From a virus, in IMG/VR virus record IMGVR_UViG_3300018421_000017, positions 19,130-83,129 of that record: 64,000 nucleotides of DNA; one strand, 5' to 3'. Positions 17,261 to 25,244 of this stretch are shown here, in pieces (within the stretch, counting starts at the first letter, position 1; the number at the start of each line of letters is the position of its first letter). The position numbers were made by a program, and so were the translations under genes. The notes below the pieces were generated by a model. That model was given only the letters and a program-made list of their open reading frames with translations. It did no database searches and had not been told where the DNA came from.

Positions 17261-18139
17261 ATGAGCACACTAGATCCTAATTCAGTAAACGTAGTAATCT
17301 ATCACGCCGATTGTACCGATGGATTCGGCGCCGCCTACTCTGCATGGAAGTGCTTGGGCAATAGAGCAGAATACTACCCATGCAAGCACGGGACAGAGCC
17401 ACCCAACGTGAAAGGAAAGAATGTTGTCATTCTTGACTTTTCATTTAACAATGAAACGACAAAGAAGATGATCGAAGAGTCTGCCGCACTCTTGATTATC
17501 GACCACCACAAGTCTGCGATGGTTGAGCTTCATGACATTCCTAACACGCATTTCGATATGACAAAGTCAGGTGCGATGCTTTCATGGGAATTCTTTCACC
17601 CTGGGAAAGAGCCACCGAAGTTTATCAAATACATCATGGATAGAGACTTGTGGACCTGGGAACTTGACTACTCAAAAGAGTTCTCTGCCGCGTTCGATAT
17701 GGTTCCTTTTGAGTTCGAAGAATTTGAAAAGTTTGAAGATGATTCCGTCTTTGACGATGCAGTGAAGAGAGGCTCATACATTCTTGCTTATAGTAAGACT
17801 GTTATAAAGAAAGTCTGCGAAAAAGCACAACAAAGAAAACTGGATGACAAAGATGTCTTAGTTGTCAATGCATCTCACTGGATGTCAGAGATTGGTGCTC
17901 GTCTAGCTCCTGATTGCGATTTTGCTTTAATCTGGTACTGGGATCACGAGGAGGGCCACACAAAGGTTAGTCTCCGTTCATTCCATGATACTGTTGATGT
18001 AGCTGAGGTCGCAAAAAGGTTTGGCGGCGGCGGCCATAGAAAGGCTTCCGGGTTCCAGCTCCCAAAGGGATCCCACATAGAGGATATATTTGATAAACCA
18101 AAAAAGACCTTGAGGTCCAGAAAGAAGCAGGAAGAGTAA
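17261..18139 (+). CDS. DHH-family phosphoesterase (nanoRNase/NrnA-like)
   Basis: 292 residues. Motif order of the DHH superfamily: VVIYHADCTDGFGAA (motif I), VVILDFSF (II), LLIIDHHKSA (III, the DHH), IMDRDLW (IV) and a C-terminal DHHA1 segment FGGGGHRKASGF. Members cut short oligonucleotides or cyclic dinucleotides with Mn2+. In a phage it could recycle nanoRNA or remove cyclic-dinucleotide defence signals; neither is shown by sequence. Confidence 0.85.
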   Translation: MSTLDPNSVNVVIYHADCTDGFGAAYSAWKCLGNRAEYYPCKHGTEPPNVKGKNVVILDFSFNNETTKKMIEESAALLIIDHHKSAMVELHDIPNTHFDMTKSGAMLSWEFFHPGKEPPKFIKYIMDRDLWTWELDYSKEFSAAFDMVPFEFEEFEKFEDDSVFDDAVKRGSYILAYSKTVIKKVCEKAQQRKLDDKDVLVVNASHWMSEIGARLAPDCDFALIWYWDHEEGHTKVSLRSFHDTVDVAEVAKRFGGGGHRKASGFQLPKGSHIEDIFDKPKKTLRSRKKQEE

Positions 18140-18142
18140 TTG

Positions 18143-18697
18143 ATGAGTAAGGTTTATTCTACGATCTTAGCCGATCCACCCTGGATGCAACGTGGAGGTG
18201 GTAAATCAAAACGAGGTGCTGACAGGCACTACCCTTTGATGAAAGAGGCAGATATCAAGAAAGTCATGTCTGACATGCTGGATGGCAAAGTGGCCGACAA
18301 TGCTCACATGTATATGTGGGTCGCCAATAACCACCTTCCTGAAGCGCTGAGAATAATAGAGCATCTGGGTTTCAAATATATCACCAATCTTGTATGGGCT
18401 AAGACTCATTTCGGTTTAGGAAGGTACTTCCGCGGCCAGCATGAGCTGTGCATATTCGCTACTAAGGGCCGCGGCTTTTCTGCTAGGACACAAGCTAATA
18501 ACGTTCCCTCCCTTATTGGGGGTAAACTAGTTTCTCCTACCCGCCACAGTGCGAAGCCCGCCGAGATGTACGAATTGATAGAAGGTAGAAGTGAGGGCCC
18601 CTTTCTGGAGCTGTTTGCGAGGACGAGACGCCCCGGCTGGGATGCGTTGGGTAATGAAGTACCTGAGGAAAAAGATGCAAAGACCGAACTGGGATGA
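18143..18697 (+). CDS. MT-A70-family adenine methyltransferase
   Basis: 184 residues from the ATG at 18143 (a TTG one codon upstream is less likely). Catalytic DPPW at 11-14, MYMWVANNHL, NLVWAKTHFGLGRYFRGQHEL and the SAM-binding C-terminus KPAEMYELIEG, LELFARTRRPGWDALGNE. It would add N6-methyl to adenine in DNA (or RNA), most simply to protect phage DNA from restriction. No cognate endonuclease is adjacent. Confidence 0.9.
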   Translation: MSKVYSTILADPPWMQRGGGKSKRGADRHYPLMKEADIKKVMSDMLDGKVADNAHMYMWVANNHLPEALRIIEHLGFKYITNLVWAKTHFGLGRYFRGQHELCIFATKGRGFSARTQANNVPSLIGGKLVSPTRHSAKPAEMYELIEGRSEGPFLELFARTRRPGWDALGNEVPEEKDAKTELG

Positions 18698-19094
18698 CAT
18701 ATGGATGAAGTTTGCCTATTTGATTGCTGACCGGTCATATGACCCGCGTCACAAGGTGGGTTCTGTAGTTGTTACTGACTCAAACACACAAGTGCTAGCA
18801 ATAGGCTACAATGGAAATTATTCAGGCGGTCCAAATGAAGTCGAGTCAAACACACCTGGCGAGTCTGGCATGATCCACGCGGAGATCAATGCAATGATAA
18901 AGCTAGACTTCAATAATCCGAATAGAAAGATAATGTATTTGACGCTAAGTCCTTGTCGAGCCTGCGCGAAAGCTATTGTCAATGGTGGCATTTCTGAGGT
19001 GGTGTACAGCGAAGAATATCGCGATACTTCTGGCTTAGAACTACTAAGTCACGCAGGAGTCAAAGTCAGAAGGCACGATATTAAGCAACTCTAG
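18675..19094 (+). CDS. dCMP deaminase
   Basis: 139 residues from the ATG at 18675, chosen because GAGGAA lies 6 nt upstream; it overlaps the methylase gene by 23 nt. Zinc motif H68-A-E70 (GMIHAEINAM) and P-C94-x-x-C97 (LSPCRACAKAI). It turns dCMP (in T4 also hydroxymethyl-dCMP) into dUMP for ThyX. It competes with the TS-like enzyme for dCMP, so the two together set the pyrimidine balance. Confidence 0.9.
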   Translation: MQRPNWDDIWMKFAYLIADRSYDPRHKVGSVVVTDSNTQVLAIGYNGNYSGGPNEVESNTPGESGMIHAEINAMIKLDFNNPNRKIMYLTLSPCRACAKAIVNGGISEVVYSEEYRDTSGLELLSHAGVKVRRHDIKQL

Positions 19095-19104
19095 ATGACT
19101 TTGT

Positions 19105-19111
19105 ATATTTA
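19105..19111 (+). promoter_or_regulatory. Candidate late promoter motif ATATTTA
   Basis: Lies 37 bp before the ATG at 19149, at the boundary between metabolic genes and the first block of tagged virion proteins. Confidence 0.5.
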
Positions 19112-19148
19112 ATGATGTTACGTTTAGCTATGATGGAGATGTGATAGC

Positions 19149-20567
19149 ATGAAAAAGAATCTTACAGAGTCCCTTGCATACGAGTGCGTGCGATTAGTTT
19201 TTAAGTCTAGGTTAGAGGACTTGACTGAAGCTGCCCTCAACGAAGGGGTATCCGACGGCATTATGCTGTTGGAGAAGTTTGACGAAAACGACGCCGCCAA
19301 TCTTGAAAAAAATGTGAAGGCGATAGCAGATATGATAGGTAGCCTCGAAAGCAAGCTTTCAAACGCTGGTGAGGGCTGGAAGCCTGTGGTCGACTCCCTA
19401 AAAAATCAAGTCAGCGGTTTGGATACGAAAGCTATTGCTCAACTTGCTATAAGCGGTGACACAAAGAAGCTAGCAAAAGCCTCCGCTGAATATACGAAGA
19501 AAGTCCAGACCATCGCGTCTGAGGTAGCAGCTATCCTTGACGCCACCGAGCAGATGAGAAAGAACCTCAAGAATTTTGAGGGTGATGTCGGCGATAACAA
19601 GTCTGAAACGATCGCCTCTCTTTCTGACAAAGTAGAGAAGTTCCCCGATGTCAGCAAGCTTGAGAAGGGCATAGATTCTGTTTATAAGGTCCCTAAGTGG
19701 TTCCAGTCGGCATGGGCAGAGGGATCCAAGTCAGCTGAGAAAGAAACTAAGGGTGGGTTTTTTAAGAAAGCTATGTCCTTCATTGGAGGCCTCTTCAAAG
19801 GCGCCAAGACCGGTCGTGTTGTTGATGCCAAGGTTCTGGCGGACGCGATCAAAGCGACCCCCTATGAGGCTCTGATGGCTCTAGATCTTCAAGGAGAAGT
19901 TCAAGCACTAACAGGGGCTTCCCAGGGAACAGCGGGAGAAACTGCCGAATTGGCTTCCGCAGGAGTCGCTGCATCTGGCGATGGCGAAGGAGGCGAGTCA
20001 TCTGGCGGCGCAGACGCGGAAGCAGTAGAGAAGGAGTTGGGAGCTCCTCCCGCTTCAGAAGAGGAGTCGGCAGAAGAGCAAGCCGCCGCCGAAGAGGAGC
20101 TAAAAGCAGCAGCTCAAGATGCAGCCAGCGAACCAGTGCCGCCAGCCGTTGCTGCCGCAAAGGCGTTAGACGACTGGCAGGCGGGTCTTTCAAAGTCTTC
20201 GCAGCAGGCTCTCGCTACAAAGGACCGCATTGGCTCACTGAAAACAGCTATTAATACATCTTTAGAAGGCGGAGCTGATGCGTTAGCAAAAGAAGTCCAG
20301 TCTGCAGTTGCCAGTTGGAGATCAGAACATGAAGAGACATTGATGAAATCTCGCCGATTTGCTAAGAAGAATTTTGATTCTCTCGAAAGTTTGATTCCGC
20401 AGTTAGTATCAATGATGTTAAAAAAGACTTCAGAATCTCAACTAAAGTTGACTAAAGGGATGGTCCACAAGACAGTCCACAATGCGCTTAGCCGAAAGTT
20501 TAATGCTTCCGGAACTCTACTTGAGTCTTCTAGATGGCAAAAGCTCGCCGGAATGGGGGAAAAGTAG
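19149..20567 (+). CDS. Large helical virion protein with N-terminal packaging-type tag
   Basis: 472 residues. N-terminus MKKNLTESLAYECVRLVF...LTEAALNE ends in an L-x-E site at about 32. The body is helical, with a Gly/Ala segment GGFFKKAMSFIGGLFKGAK and an acidic Ala/Glu-rich stretch (about 280-340) typical of phage scaffold or head-core proteins. It ends LLESSRWQKLAGMGE, a motif also seen in the protein at 23576 (LLERWTRLAGI). No family recognised; probably a prohead core or internal protein. Confidence 0.72.
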   Translation: MKKNLTESLAYECVRLVFKSRLEDLTEAALNEGVSDGIMLLEKFDENDAANLEKNVKAIADMIGSLESKLSNAGEGWKPVVDSLKNQVSGLDTKAIAQLAISGDTKKLAKASAEYTKKVQTIASEVAAILDATEQMRKNLKNFEGDVGDNKSETIASLSDKVEKFPDVSKLEKGIDSVYKVPKWFQSAWAEGSKSAEKETKGGFFKKAMSFIGGLFKGAKTGRVVDAKVLADAIKATPYEALMALDLQGEVQALTGASQGTAGETAELASAGVAASGDGEGGESSGGADAEAVEKELGAPPASEEESAEEQAAAEEELKAAAQDAASEPVPPAVAAAKALDDWQAGLSKSSQQALATKDRIGSLKTAINTSLEGGADALAKEVQSAVASWRSEHEETLMKSRRFAKKNFDSLESLIPQLVSMMLKKTSESQLKLTKGMVHKTVHNALSRKFNASGTLLESSRWQKLAGMGEK

Positions 20568-20978
20568 ATGTCAGTTGATACGAAATTTCTTCTTGAAGCA
20601 TTTCGATATGAGTATAATACTCGCTTAAATGAGATCATCGGTGAGGTTGACGCGTTTGATGAAGATGGAAACATGCTGTTATCACCTGACCTGAAGGTTC
20701 GCCACAAAGACTCGGGATTAGAATATACGATCGATAGAGTCGAGGGCGAGGAGGGTGATATCCAGATATTCTTAAGAGCTCCTGAAGAGCCACGCTTTGA
20801 GCCTCAACCAGAGGAAGCAGAGCTTTTAGGTGAACCAAGAATGGAAGACATTCTGGGAGAGCAAGACCCCGCTCCTGAGACAGTTTCACTTTTACAGGAT
20901 GAACCTGTTGATTCCCAAGAAGAGACAATTTTTGTGATCGATCAAGAAGAGTTCGAGAAAGACTACGAGGTAGACTGA
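20568..20978 (+). CDS. Acidic virion-associated protein with N-terminal tag
   Basis: 136 residues, directly after the previous stop. N-terminus FLLEAFRYEYNTRLNEIIGE carries candidate I-x-E/L-x-E cleavage sites. Then a small beta domain (LLSPDLKVRHKDSGLEYTI) and a long Glu/Asp/Pro-rich tail. Probable head-internal protein; function unknown. Confidence 0.68.
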   Translation: MSVDTKFLLEAFRYEYNTRLNEIIGEVDAFDEDGNMLLSPDLKVRHKDSGLEYTIDRVEGEEGDIQIFLRAPEEPRFEPQPEEAELLGEPRMEDILGEQDPAPETVSLLQDEPVDSQEETIFVIDQEEFEKDYEVD

Positions 20979-20979
20979 G

Positions 20980-21693
20980 ATGCCAGCAATTACAGACAAA
21001 GAGATTTTGCAAGTTATTCAAGAGACGTTAGGAAAACCCAAGGTCTCGAAAAAAATTCTTAATGAAGCCTATGTGCTACAACCCAAGAAGTACGACATTC
21101 AAACTGACGTTTTGAGTGAAAAATCTATTGCTGCCAATATCCAAGATTTCGAAGATACAGTAAAGATCGTGAACGAAGTGTCTGCAAAGCTTGATACTGT
21201 AGACAGAACAGACTTGAACGCCAAAGACAGCGGCTTTCGAGAACTAAAGGTCGCAGAAGCCTATAACTTAAATAACGCGTTTTTGACCTCATTACACTTT
21301 GATAACATAGCTGATCCAACCTCTAAAGTCTCTATGGATTCTTTGGCGTACATAAGACTCTCACGTGATTTTGGCAGTTTTGAAGACTGGCAAAAGGATT
21401 TCATAGCATGCGCGTTATCTGCTAGGGATGGGTATGTTGTAACAGTGTATAATGGTTCTTTAAACAGATACATGAACATTATGATTGATGATTGTCAGGT
21501 TGGGATGATGGCAAACTGCTTTCCCGTGATCTGCCTGTCTGTTAGAGAAAGAAACTACTTTAGGGATTATCTAAATGATCGCCGTTCTTACGTCTTTGCT
21601 ATGATGAAAGAACTTCGATGGTCATTGATCGAGAAAAGAATTAAAAGAGCCGACAAAGTGGCAAAACTTTTGTCAACACCATTAGGGGACTAG
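20980..21693 (+). CDS. Fe/Mn superoxide-dismutase-fold virion protein, metal ligands lost
   Basis: 237 residues. After a tag ending KKILNEAYVLQPKKYD (L-N-E), the body follows the SOD order: LNNAFLTSLHFDN, SRDFGSFEDWQKDFIACAL, a GYVVTVYNG segment, PVICLSVRERNYFRDYLNDR and MMKELRWSLIEKR. In active enzymes the fourth block is DVWEHAYYLDYxNxR; here the Asp and His ligands read Ser and Arg, and the N-terminal His ligands are also not found. The fold looks retained but not the chemistry, suggesting a structural or binding role in the virion. Confidence 0.65.
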   Translation: MPAITDKEILQVIQETLGKPKVSKKILNEAYVLQPKKYDIQTDVLSEKSIAANIQDFEDTVKIVNEVSAKLDTVDRTDLNAKDSGFRELKVAEAYNLNNAFLTSLHFDNIADPTSKVSMDSLAYIRLSRDFGSFEDWQKDFIACALSARDGYVVTVYNGSLNRYMNIMIDDCQVGMMANCFPVICLSVRERNYFRDYLNDRRSYVFAMMKELRWSLIEKRIKRADKVAKLLSTPLGD

Positions 21694-21695
21694 TC

Positions 21696-22322
21696 ATGAA
21701 AAGAAGCGACCTGAAAGAGTATTTCCGCCGTCAATATTCAATCCTCGTAGAGCAGGAAGAAGAAGAAGATCTGTTTGCTACGGACGATGAAGGTGATGAG
21801 GGCGGTGATGACGAAGCCGGTGATGAGGATACAGGTGGTGAAGGTGCCGGTGAAGAGGAAGCTGAAGCCGAAGCCGAAGAGGAAGAAGAAGTTGAAGTTG
21901 ATGAAGAAGACAAGCAGAGATTTCAGCGCTCAATAGACGATCACCTCCAAGCTCTTTTAATAGACATTGAAGCAGACGCCATAAAGTCGGCTGCAGTACA
22001 GGAAGAGAGCTACAGCCTGAAAAGATTATTTTTGTTTGAGTCTTCTGACGTTTCTTTAGACGTTGATAAGTTTGCTAGTGAGGTTGCTCGTCTCATCCTC
22101 AACTTCGATGCGTTTGTTGACGTTGAAGAGTTAATGTTAACTAAAGTCAGAAATTTTCTTCTTGACAAGCACGGACAAGAAGTGGCTGATGAAGTAGAGA
22201 ATCTTTTATCTGGTCGTCACGACATTAGAAGAAAAGAAGACGTTCGTCATGATGAAGAAGAAGTTGACGAGCAAGTTCCTATTGCTGTTGGCGCAACTAC
22301 AGCGGCAGGAGGAGGCGCGTGA
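21696..22322 (+). CDS. Acidic low-complexity virion protein with N-terminal tag
   Basis: 208 residues. MKRSDLKEYFRRQYSILVE ends in L-V-E, followed by a Glu/Asp/Gly-rich stretch (about 20-72) and a helical C-terminal half (KRLFLFESSDVSLDVDKFASEV). The composition fits a head-core or internal protein, where acidic peptides released by proteolysis fill the prohead. Function otherwise unknown. Confidence 0.68.
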   Translation: MKRSDLKEYFRRQYSILVEQEEEEDLFATDDEGDEGGDDEAGDEDTGGEGAGEEEAEAEAEEEEEVEVDEEDKQRFQRSIDDHLQALLIDIEADAIKSAAVQEESYSLKRLFLFESSDVSLDVDKFASEVARLILNFDAFVDVEELMLTKVRNFLLDKHGQEVADEVENLLSGRHDIRRKEDVRHDEEEVDEQVPIAVGATTAAGGGA

Positions 22323-22597
22323 GCGATACTTTCGTTACAAGAAAGTCTGTGCACATCAACCTTATGAAAGAGACCCATGCGGAATTTAGGGTCTTGGCGT
22401 TTAGAAAGAAGCTGTCGATGCAAGCAATAGTTGAAGGGCTCGTTTCACAACTAGTTAACGGTCATCCAGCTTTGAATAAGATTGTAGATAATATAGCGGC
22501 CGCCAAGAAAGACGAAGATTTTCGAAAAGTTATTGGTACTGATGCCGAAAGTGTATATGATATTCTAGAGGGTCTTGATTCTCTTAAGGGTGATTGA
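22319..22597 (+). CDS. Ribbon-helix-helix-like DNA-binding protein
   Basis: 92 residues, GTG start overlapping the previous stop, preceded by GGAGGAGG. N-terminal SVHINLMKETHAEFRVLAFRK reads as one beta strand plus helix, followed by LSMQAIVEGLVSQLVNG, the CopG/Arc ribbon-helix-helix pattern. Likely a small DNA-binding protein or repressor; the target is not visible. Confidence 0.65.
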   Translation: MSDTFVTRKSVHINLMKETHAEFRVLAFRKKLSMQAIVEGLVSQLVNGHPALNKIVDNIAAAKKDEDFRKVIGTDAESVYDILEGLDSLKGD

Positions 22598-22599
22598 TA

Positions 22600-22860
22600 A
22601 TGTTCGAGTTCTTGTTTGCAAGCAGCCGGATTAAGCGACTTGAAAGAAGACTTGATTACCTCGAAAAGCAGAATGAAGTGCTTACGATGGCTCTCAGGTC
22701 AATACAAGACAACCTAATATCAGCAGCAGCGAATAGTAAGTCTCTTGAGAGAGATGTTAGAGAGATTAGAGCGTTATTGAACGAGTTCGTTCGTCAAGCA
22801 GAAGAAGCTCACAATGCCTACCTACTAAGTACCCTACCAGATGATGGGTATGAACACTGA
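22600..22860 (+). CDS. Small coiled-coil protein
   Basis: 86 residues from the ATG at 22600. Residues 10-70 are a continuous heptad pattern (IKRLERRLDYLEKQNEVL). No membrane segment. Unknown; sits between the RHH gene and two membrane proteins. Confidence 0.68.
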   Translation: MFEFLFASSRIKRLERRLDYLEKQNEVLTMALRSIQDNLISAAANSKSLERDVREIRALLNEFVRQAEEAHNAYLLSTLPDDGYEH

Positions 22861-22868
22861 CGTCGGTG

Positions 22869-22875
22869 ATATTTA
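22869..22875 (+). promoter_or_regulatory. Candidate late promoter motif ATATTTA
   Basis: 25 bp before the ATG at 22901. Confidence 0.45.
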
Positions 22876-22900
22876 TCAAATGTAACGCTGGAGGTTACCC

Positions 22901-23182
22901 ATGTCTGATCAAAGACTAGATGATGCCGTGGAGCATGTGGAAGAGATAGCTGATAGAGTTCAAGAGGCCGCCGAAAAGCTGGCTGGTAGCGATAAGTTAG
23001 GTGCGATCGATCAGATTGTGGGCAGAGTAATATCTAGAAAGTTCTTTGTTTTTTTAACGGCTACGGGCTTGTTAACTTGGTCAAATTTAGACAGCGACAC
23101 GTGGGGTCTTATAGCCGTTATATATATCGGCGGACAGACAGTAATCGATGCAGCGGTTGCCTGGAAGCATGGGAATAGATAA
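22901..23182 (+). CDS. Small membrane protein, holin-like
   Basis: 93 residues, GGAGG upstream. A charged N-terminal helix (1-40) is followed by two hydrophobic segments, FFVFLTATGLLTW and WGLIAVIYIGGQTVIDAAVAW, and a short basic tail. Size and topology fit a class II holin, and the next genes are also membrane-associated; lysis function is inference. Confidence 0.55.
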   Translation: MSDQRLDDAVEHVEEIADRVQEAAEKLAGSDKLGAIDQIVGRVISRKFFVFLTATGLLTWSNLDSDTWGLIAVIYIGGQTVIDAAVAWKHGNR

Positions 23183-23184
23183 CG

Positions 23185-23559
23185 ATGTTACCTCTTGTGA
23201 TTTGGCAAAAAATAAAGAATTGGTGTAAAGAGCGGTGGGAGCTTATCGCTGGTTTTCTCGTTGGGATATTTACTCTGTTGTTATTTCTAAAGAGAGACGA
23301 CGCTAAAGACGTCCTTGACAAGAAAGATGATTTGCAACAAGACATATCAAATTCAGAAACTAAAGCACGTGAACAACTAGAAGAAGAGTGGAACTCTAAT
23401 ATAGATGAATTTCTTACTAGAAACTCAAAGATCGAAGAAGAGCATAAGCAGAAACTCCGCGAAGTCGAAGATGACAAAAAAGACAGAGTTAAGGAACTTA
23501 TGAGTTCTGATAAACCAGAACAAGAGATAGCTGAAGCGTTGGCGAAGCTTTTAAAATAA
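23185..23559 (+). CDS. Membrane-anchored coiled-coil protein, inner-spanin-like
   Basis: 124 residues starting 2 nt after the previous gene. One membrane segment at about 19-36 (LIAGFLVGIFTLLLFLK) followed by a long charged coiled coil to the end. This is the architecture of Rz-type inner-membrane spanins. Together with the two-segment protein before it and the secreted protein at 24726 it suggests a dispersed lysis module. Confidence 0.5.
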   Translation: MLPLVIWQKIKNWCKERWELIAGFLVGIFTLLLFLKRDDAKDVLDKKDDLQQDISNSETKAREQLEEEWNSNIDEFLTRNSKIEEEHKQKLREVEDDKKDRVKELMSSDKPEQEIAEALAKLLK

Positions 23560-23575
23560 ACACAATGGAGAAAAA

Positions 23576-24688
23576 ATGAGTAAGTATTCACTTAAGAAAG
23601 CGTTATTAGGAGAAGCCACGCAGCCACGCAAACTATCAGCTCGTGAGCTTAGAAGTATGATTATGTCTGAATCTCGTCGAACTCTTAAAGAGCACACTAT
23701 ACCTGATAAGAATGCGGATATCAATGATATGGATGCCGATGCTGTTTGGGACATCATGACAGGTGATAATGTTGAAGAAGCACAGGCTCTTCTTGACAGA
23801 ATTGGTTCCGCCACTGGATGGGGCGGAGGTGCTCTAAGCAAGGCTGGTATTACTGGCGAAACTCTAAAAGACAAAGCAGAGGAGATCTTCAAGGATAAAG
23901 CGACTTTTGCTGGCCGGGTGAGTGGCATGGTCGCAAAGCTTGATGCTGCAGAAGGGTTCGCAAAACCAGAGATGCCTGCCCTGGAGGGTGGTGATGCCGC
24001 TGCTCTACAAGACGCTCTTGATGAGGAAGGCGAATTCAACGTCGATATCGGCTCTGACTTTGGCGGAGGTACGGCGGATTTCCAGGAATACGCCGCTGAA
24101 AAGCTTGAAGACGAGGTCACTTCTGGAGAAAAGAAAGAAGAAGGCGCTTGGAGAAAAGGTGATGTTCTACTTGAGCGCTGGACTCGTTTAGCGGGAATTG
24201 TACATCCTCAACCGATCAATGAGATTGAGTCCGATAAGAGGTTTCCATTCCCAGGTGCTGGGAAGGTCATGCCTGGAGCCGCAAACATTGGTGACTCCGG
24301 ATCAATTGATCTTAACGCCGCTGAGGGCGAGGCGAAAGCTTTCCTAACGAAGGGTAAAGACAACGCTGGCGACGATCTAAGTGTGACACAAAATCAGAGC
24401 ATGAAGAATAGCAAGATGAAGCCGACCCAAACTAATGTCAAGGCTGCAAAATCGATGTTGTTCGCTCTCGCAAATATCGGTCAAGACATGGAGGGAGCCT
24501 TTGCCTCTTCTGAAGGCGAGATCATTGACGGTCACCACCGCTGGTCTGGTCAATGGCTAAGGTCTGGTGGAGATGCCGACATGACAGGCGTTCACGTCGT
24601 TGATAAGGGTGGCATGAGCACCCCTGAATTCCTGACAATGCTGACAGTCGTCGGTAATGCAATGGGACGACCAACTAAGCTAGCGTAA
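23576..24688 (+). CDS. Tagged virion protein with ParB/Srx-like C-terminal domain
   Basis: 370 residues. N-terminal tag region (LSARELRSMIMSESRRTLKE, ending L-K-E), an Ala/Gly/Asp-rich middle, the LLERWTRLAGI motif at about 200, then a C-terminal domain with VTQNQSMKNSK, KPTQTNVKAAKSMLFALANI and GEIIDGHHRWSGQWLR. The D-G-H-H-R-W box is the hallmark of the ParB/sulfiredoxin superfamily. A head-packaged ParB-like nuclease or NTPase is plausible; catalysis is not proven. Confidence 0.65.
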   Translation: MSKYSLKKALLGEATQPRKLSARELRSMIMSESRRTLKEHTIPDKNADINDMDADAVWDIMTGDNVEEAQALLDRIGSATGWGGGALSKAGITGETLKDKAEEIFKDKATFAGRVSGMVAKLDAAEGFAKPEMPALEGGDAAALQDALDEEGEFNVDIGSDFGGGTADFQEYAAEKLEDEVTSGEKKEEGAWRKGDVLLERWTRLAGIVHPQPINEIESDKRFPFPGAGKVMPGAANIGDSGSIDLNAAEGEAKAFLTKGKDNAGDDLSVTQNQSMKNSKMKPTQTNVKAAKSMLFALANIGQDMEGAFASSEGEIIDGHHRWSGQWLRSGGDADMTGVHVVDKGGMSTPEFLTMLTVVGNAMGRPTKLA

Positions 24689-24690
24689 GT

Positions 24691-24719
24691 GTTTACCCTG
24701 AAGAGTAAGCCAGTACAAT
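24691..24719 (+). promoter_or_regulatory. Weak promoter GTTTAC-N17-TACAAT
   Basis: -10 at 24714-24719, with GTTTAC at 24691-24696. The predicted start point falls on the ATG at 24726. Weaker match than the others. Confidence 0.4.
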
Positions 24720-24725
24720 ATATCC

Positions 24726-25193
24726 ATGAAAGAATTGCTTAAAAACTTTATTTGTTCGTGGATTTGTTGCTGGCTTATTTTTTACCCAACCTTATCCTAC
24801 GCAGACGACAAGGTTGTGGTAGACGACCCAATACCGATAAATAAAGGTCAAGTTGCTCCCTTTTCCGGTGTTTTGTTTCCTACTCTTAAAGCAGCGCAGC
24901 TGACAGCCCAGCTAGAGTCCTTTGAAGCTTCATGCGCATTAAAGACAAAGAAAGAAGTTGATCTCGCTGTCAGTGTTGTTCAACTGAAGCTGGATAATTG
25001 TTCGTCTTCTAGAGCTGTTCTAGAAGATATGTACAAAACGCAGATACAGTCACAGAGAGAGTACATAAATTTTCTAGAGAAAAAAGCTACTTCTCCGAAA
25101 ATATCCAGAGAAGTTGTTTTTATTATTGGTATTGTAGCTGGGGTGGGAATTACAATAGGCGCTGGCTACGCCATGCGGCAAGCAGCTCAATAA
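24726..25193 (+). CDS. Secreted/membrane protein, possible spanin partner
   Basis: 155 residues. N-terminal signal (1-27, ending PTLSYADD), then DDPIPINKGQVAPFSGVLFP, a block I associate with phage lysis-accessory proteins. A charged helical region with Cys pairs follows, and one C-terminal membrane helix (REVVFIIGIVAGVGITIGAGYAM). Periplasmic with a C-terminal anchor. Lysis role inferred from topology. Confidence 0.6.
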   Translation: MKELLKNFICSWICCWLIFYPTLSYADDKVVVDDPIPINKGQVAPFSGVLFPTLKAAQLTAQLESFEASCALKTKKEVDLAVSVVQLKLDNCSSSRAVLEDMYKTQIQSQREYINFLEKKATSPKISREVVFIIGIVAGVGITIGAGYAMRQAAQ

Positions 25194-25218
25194 CCTAAGC
25201 AAACTAATTCCCCACCCC

Positions 25219-25225
25219 ATATTTA
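25219..25225 (+). promoter_or_regulatory. Candidate late promoter motif ATATTTA
   Basis: 19 bp before the chosen ATG at 25245. Confidence 0.45.
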
Positions 25226-25244
25226 GCATATGAGGTGTTTTGTT

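Noticed and set aside
21731-21913. Ser-rich minus-strand frame
   Set aside because: Mirror of the acidic Glu/Asp codons of the 21696 gene.
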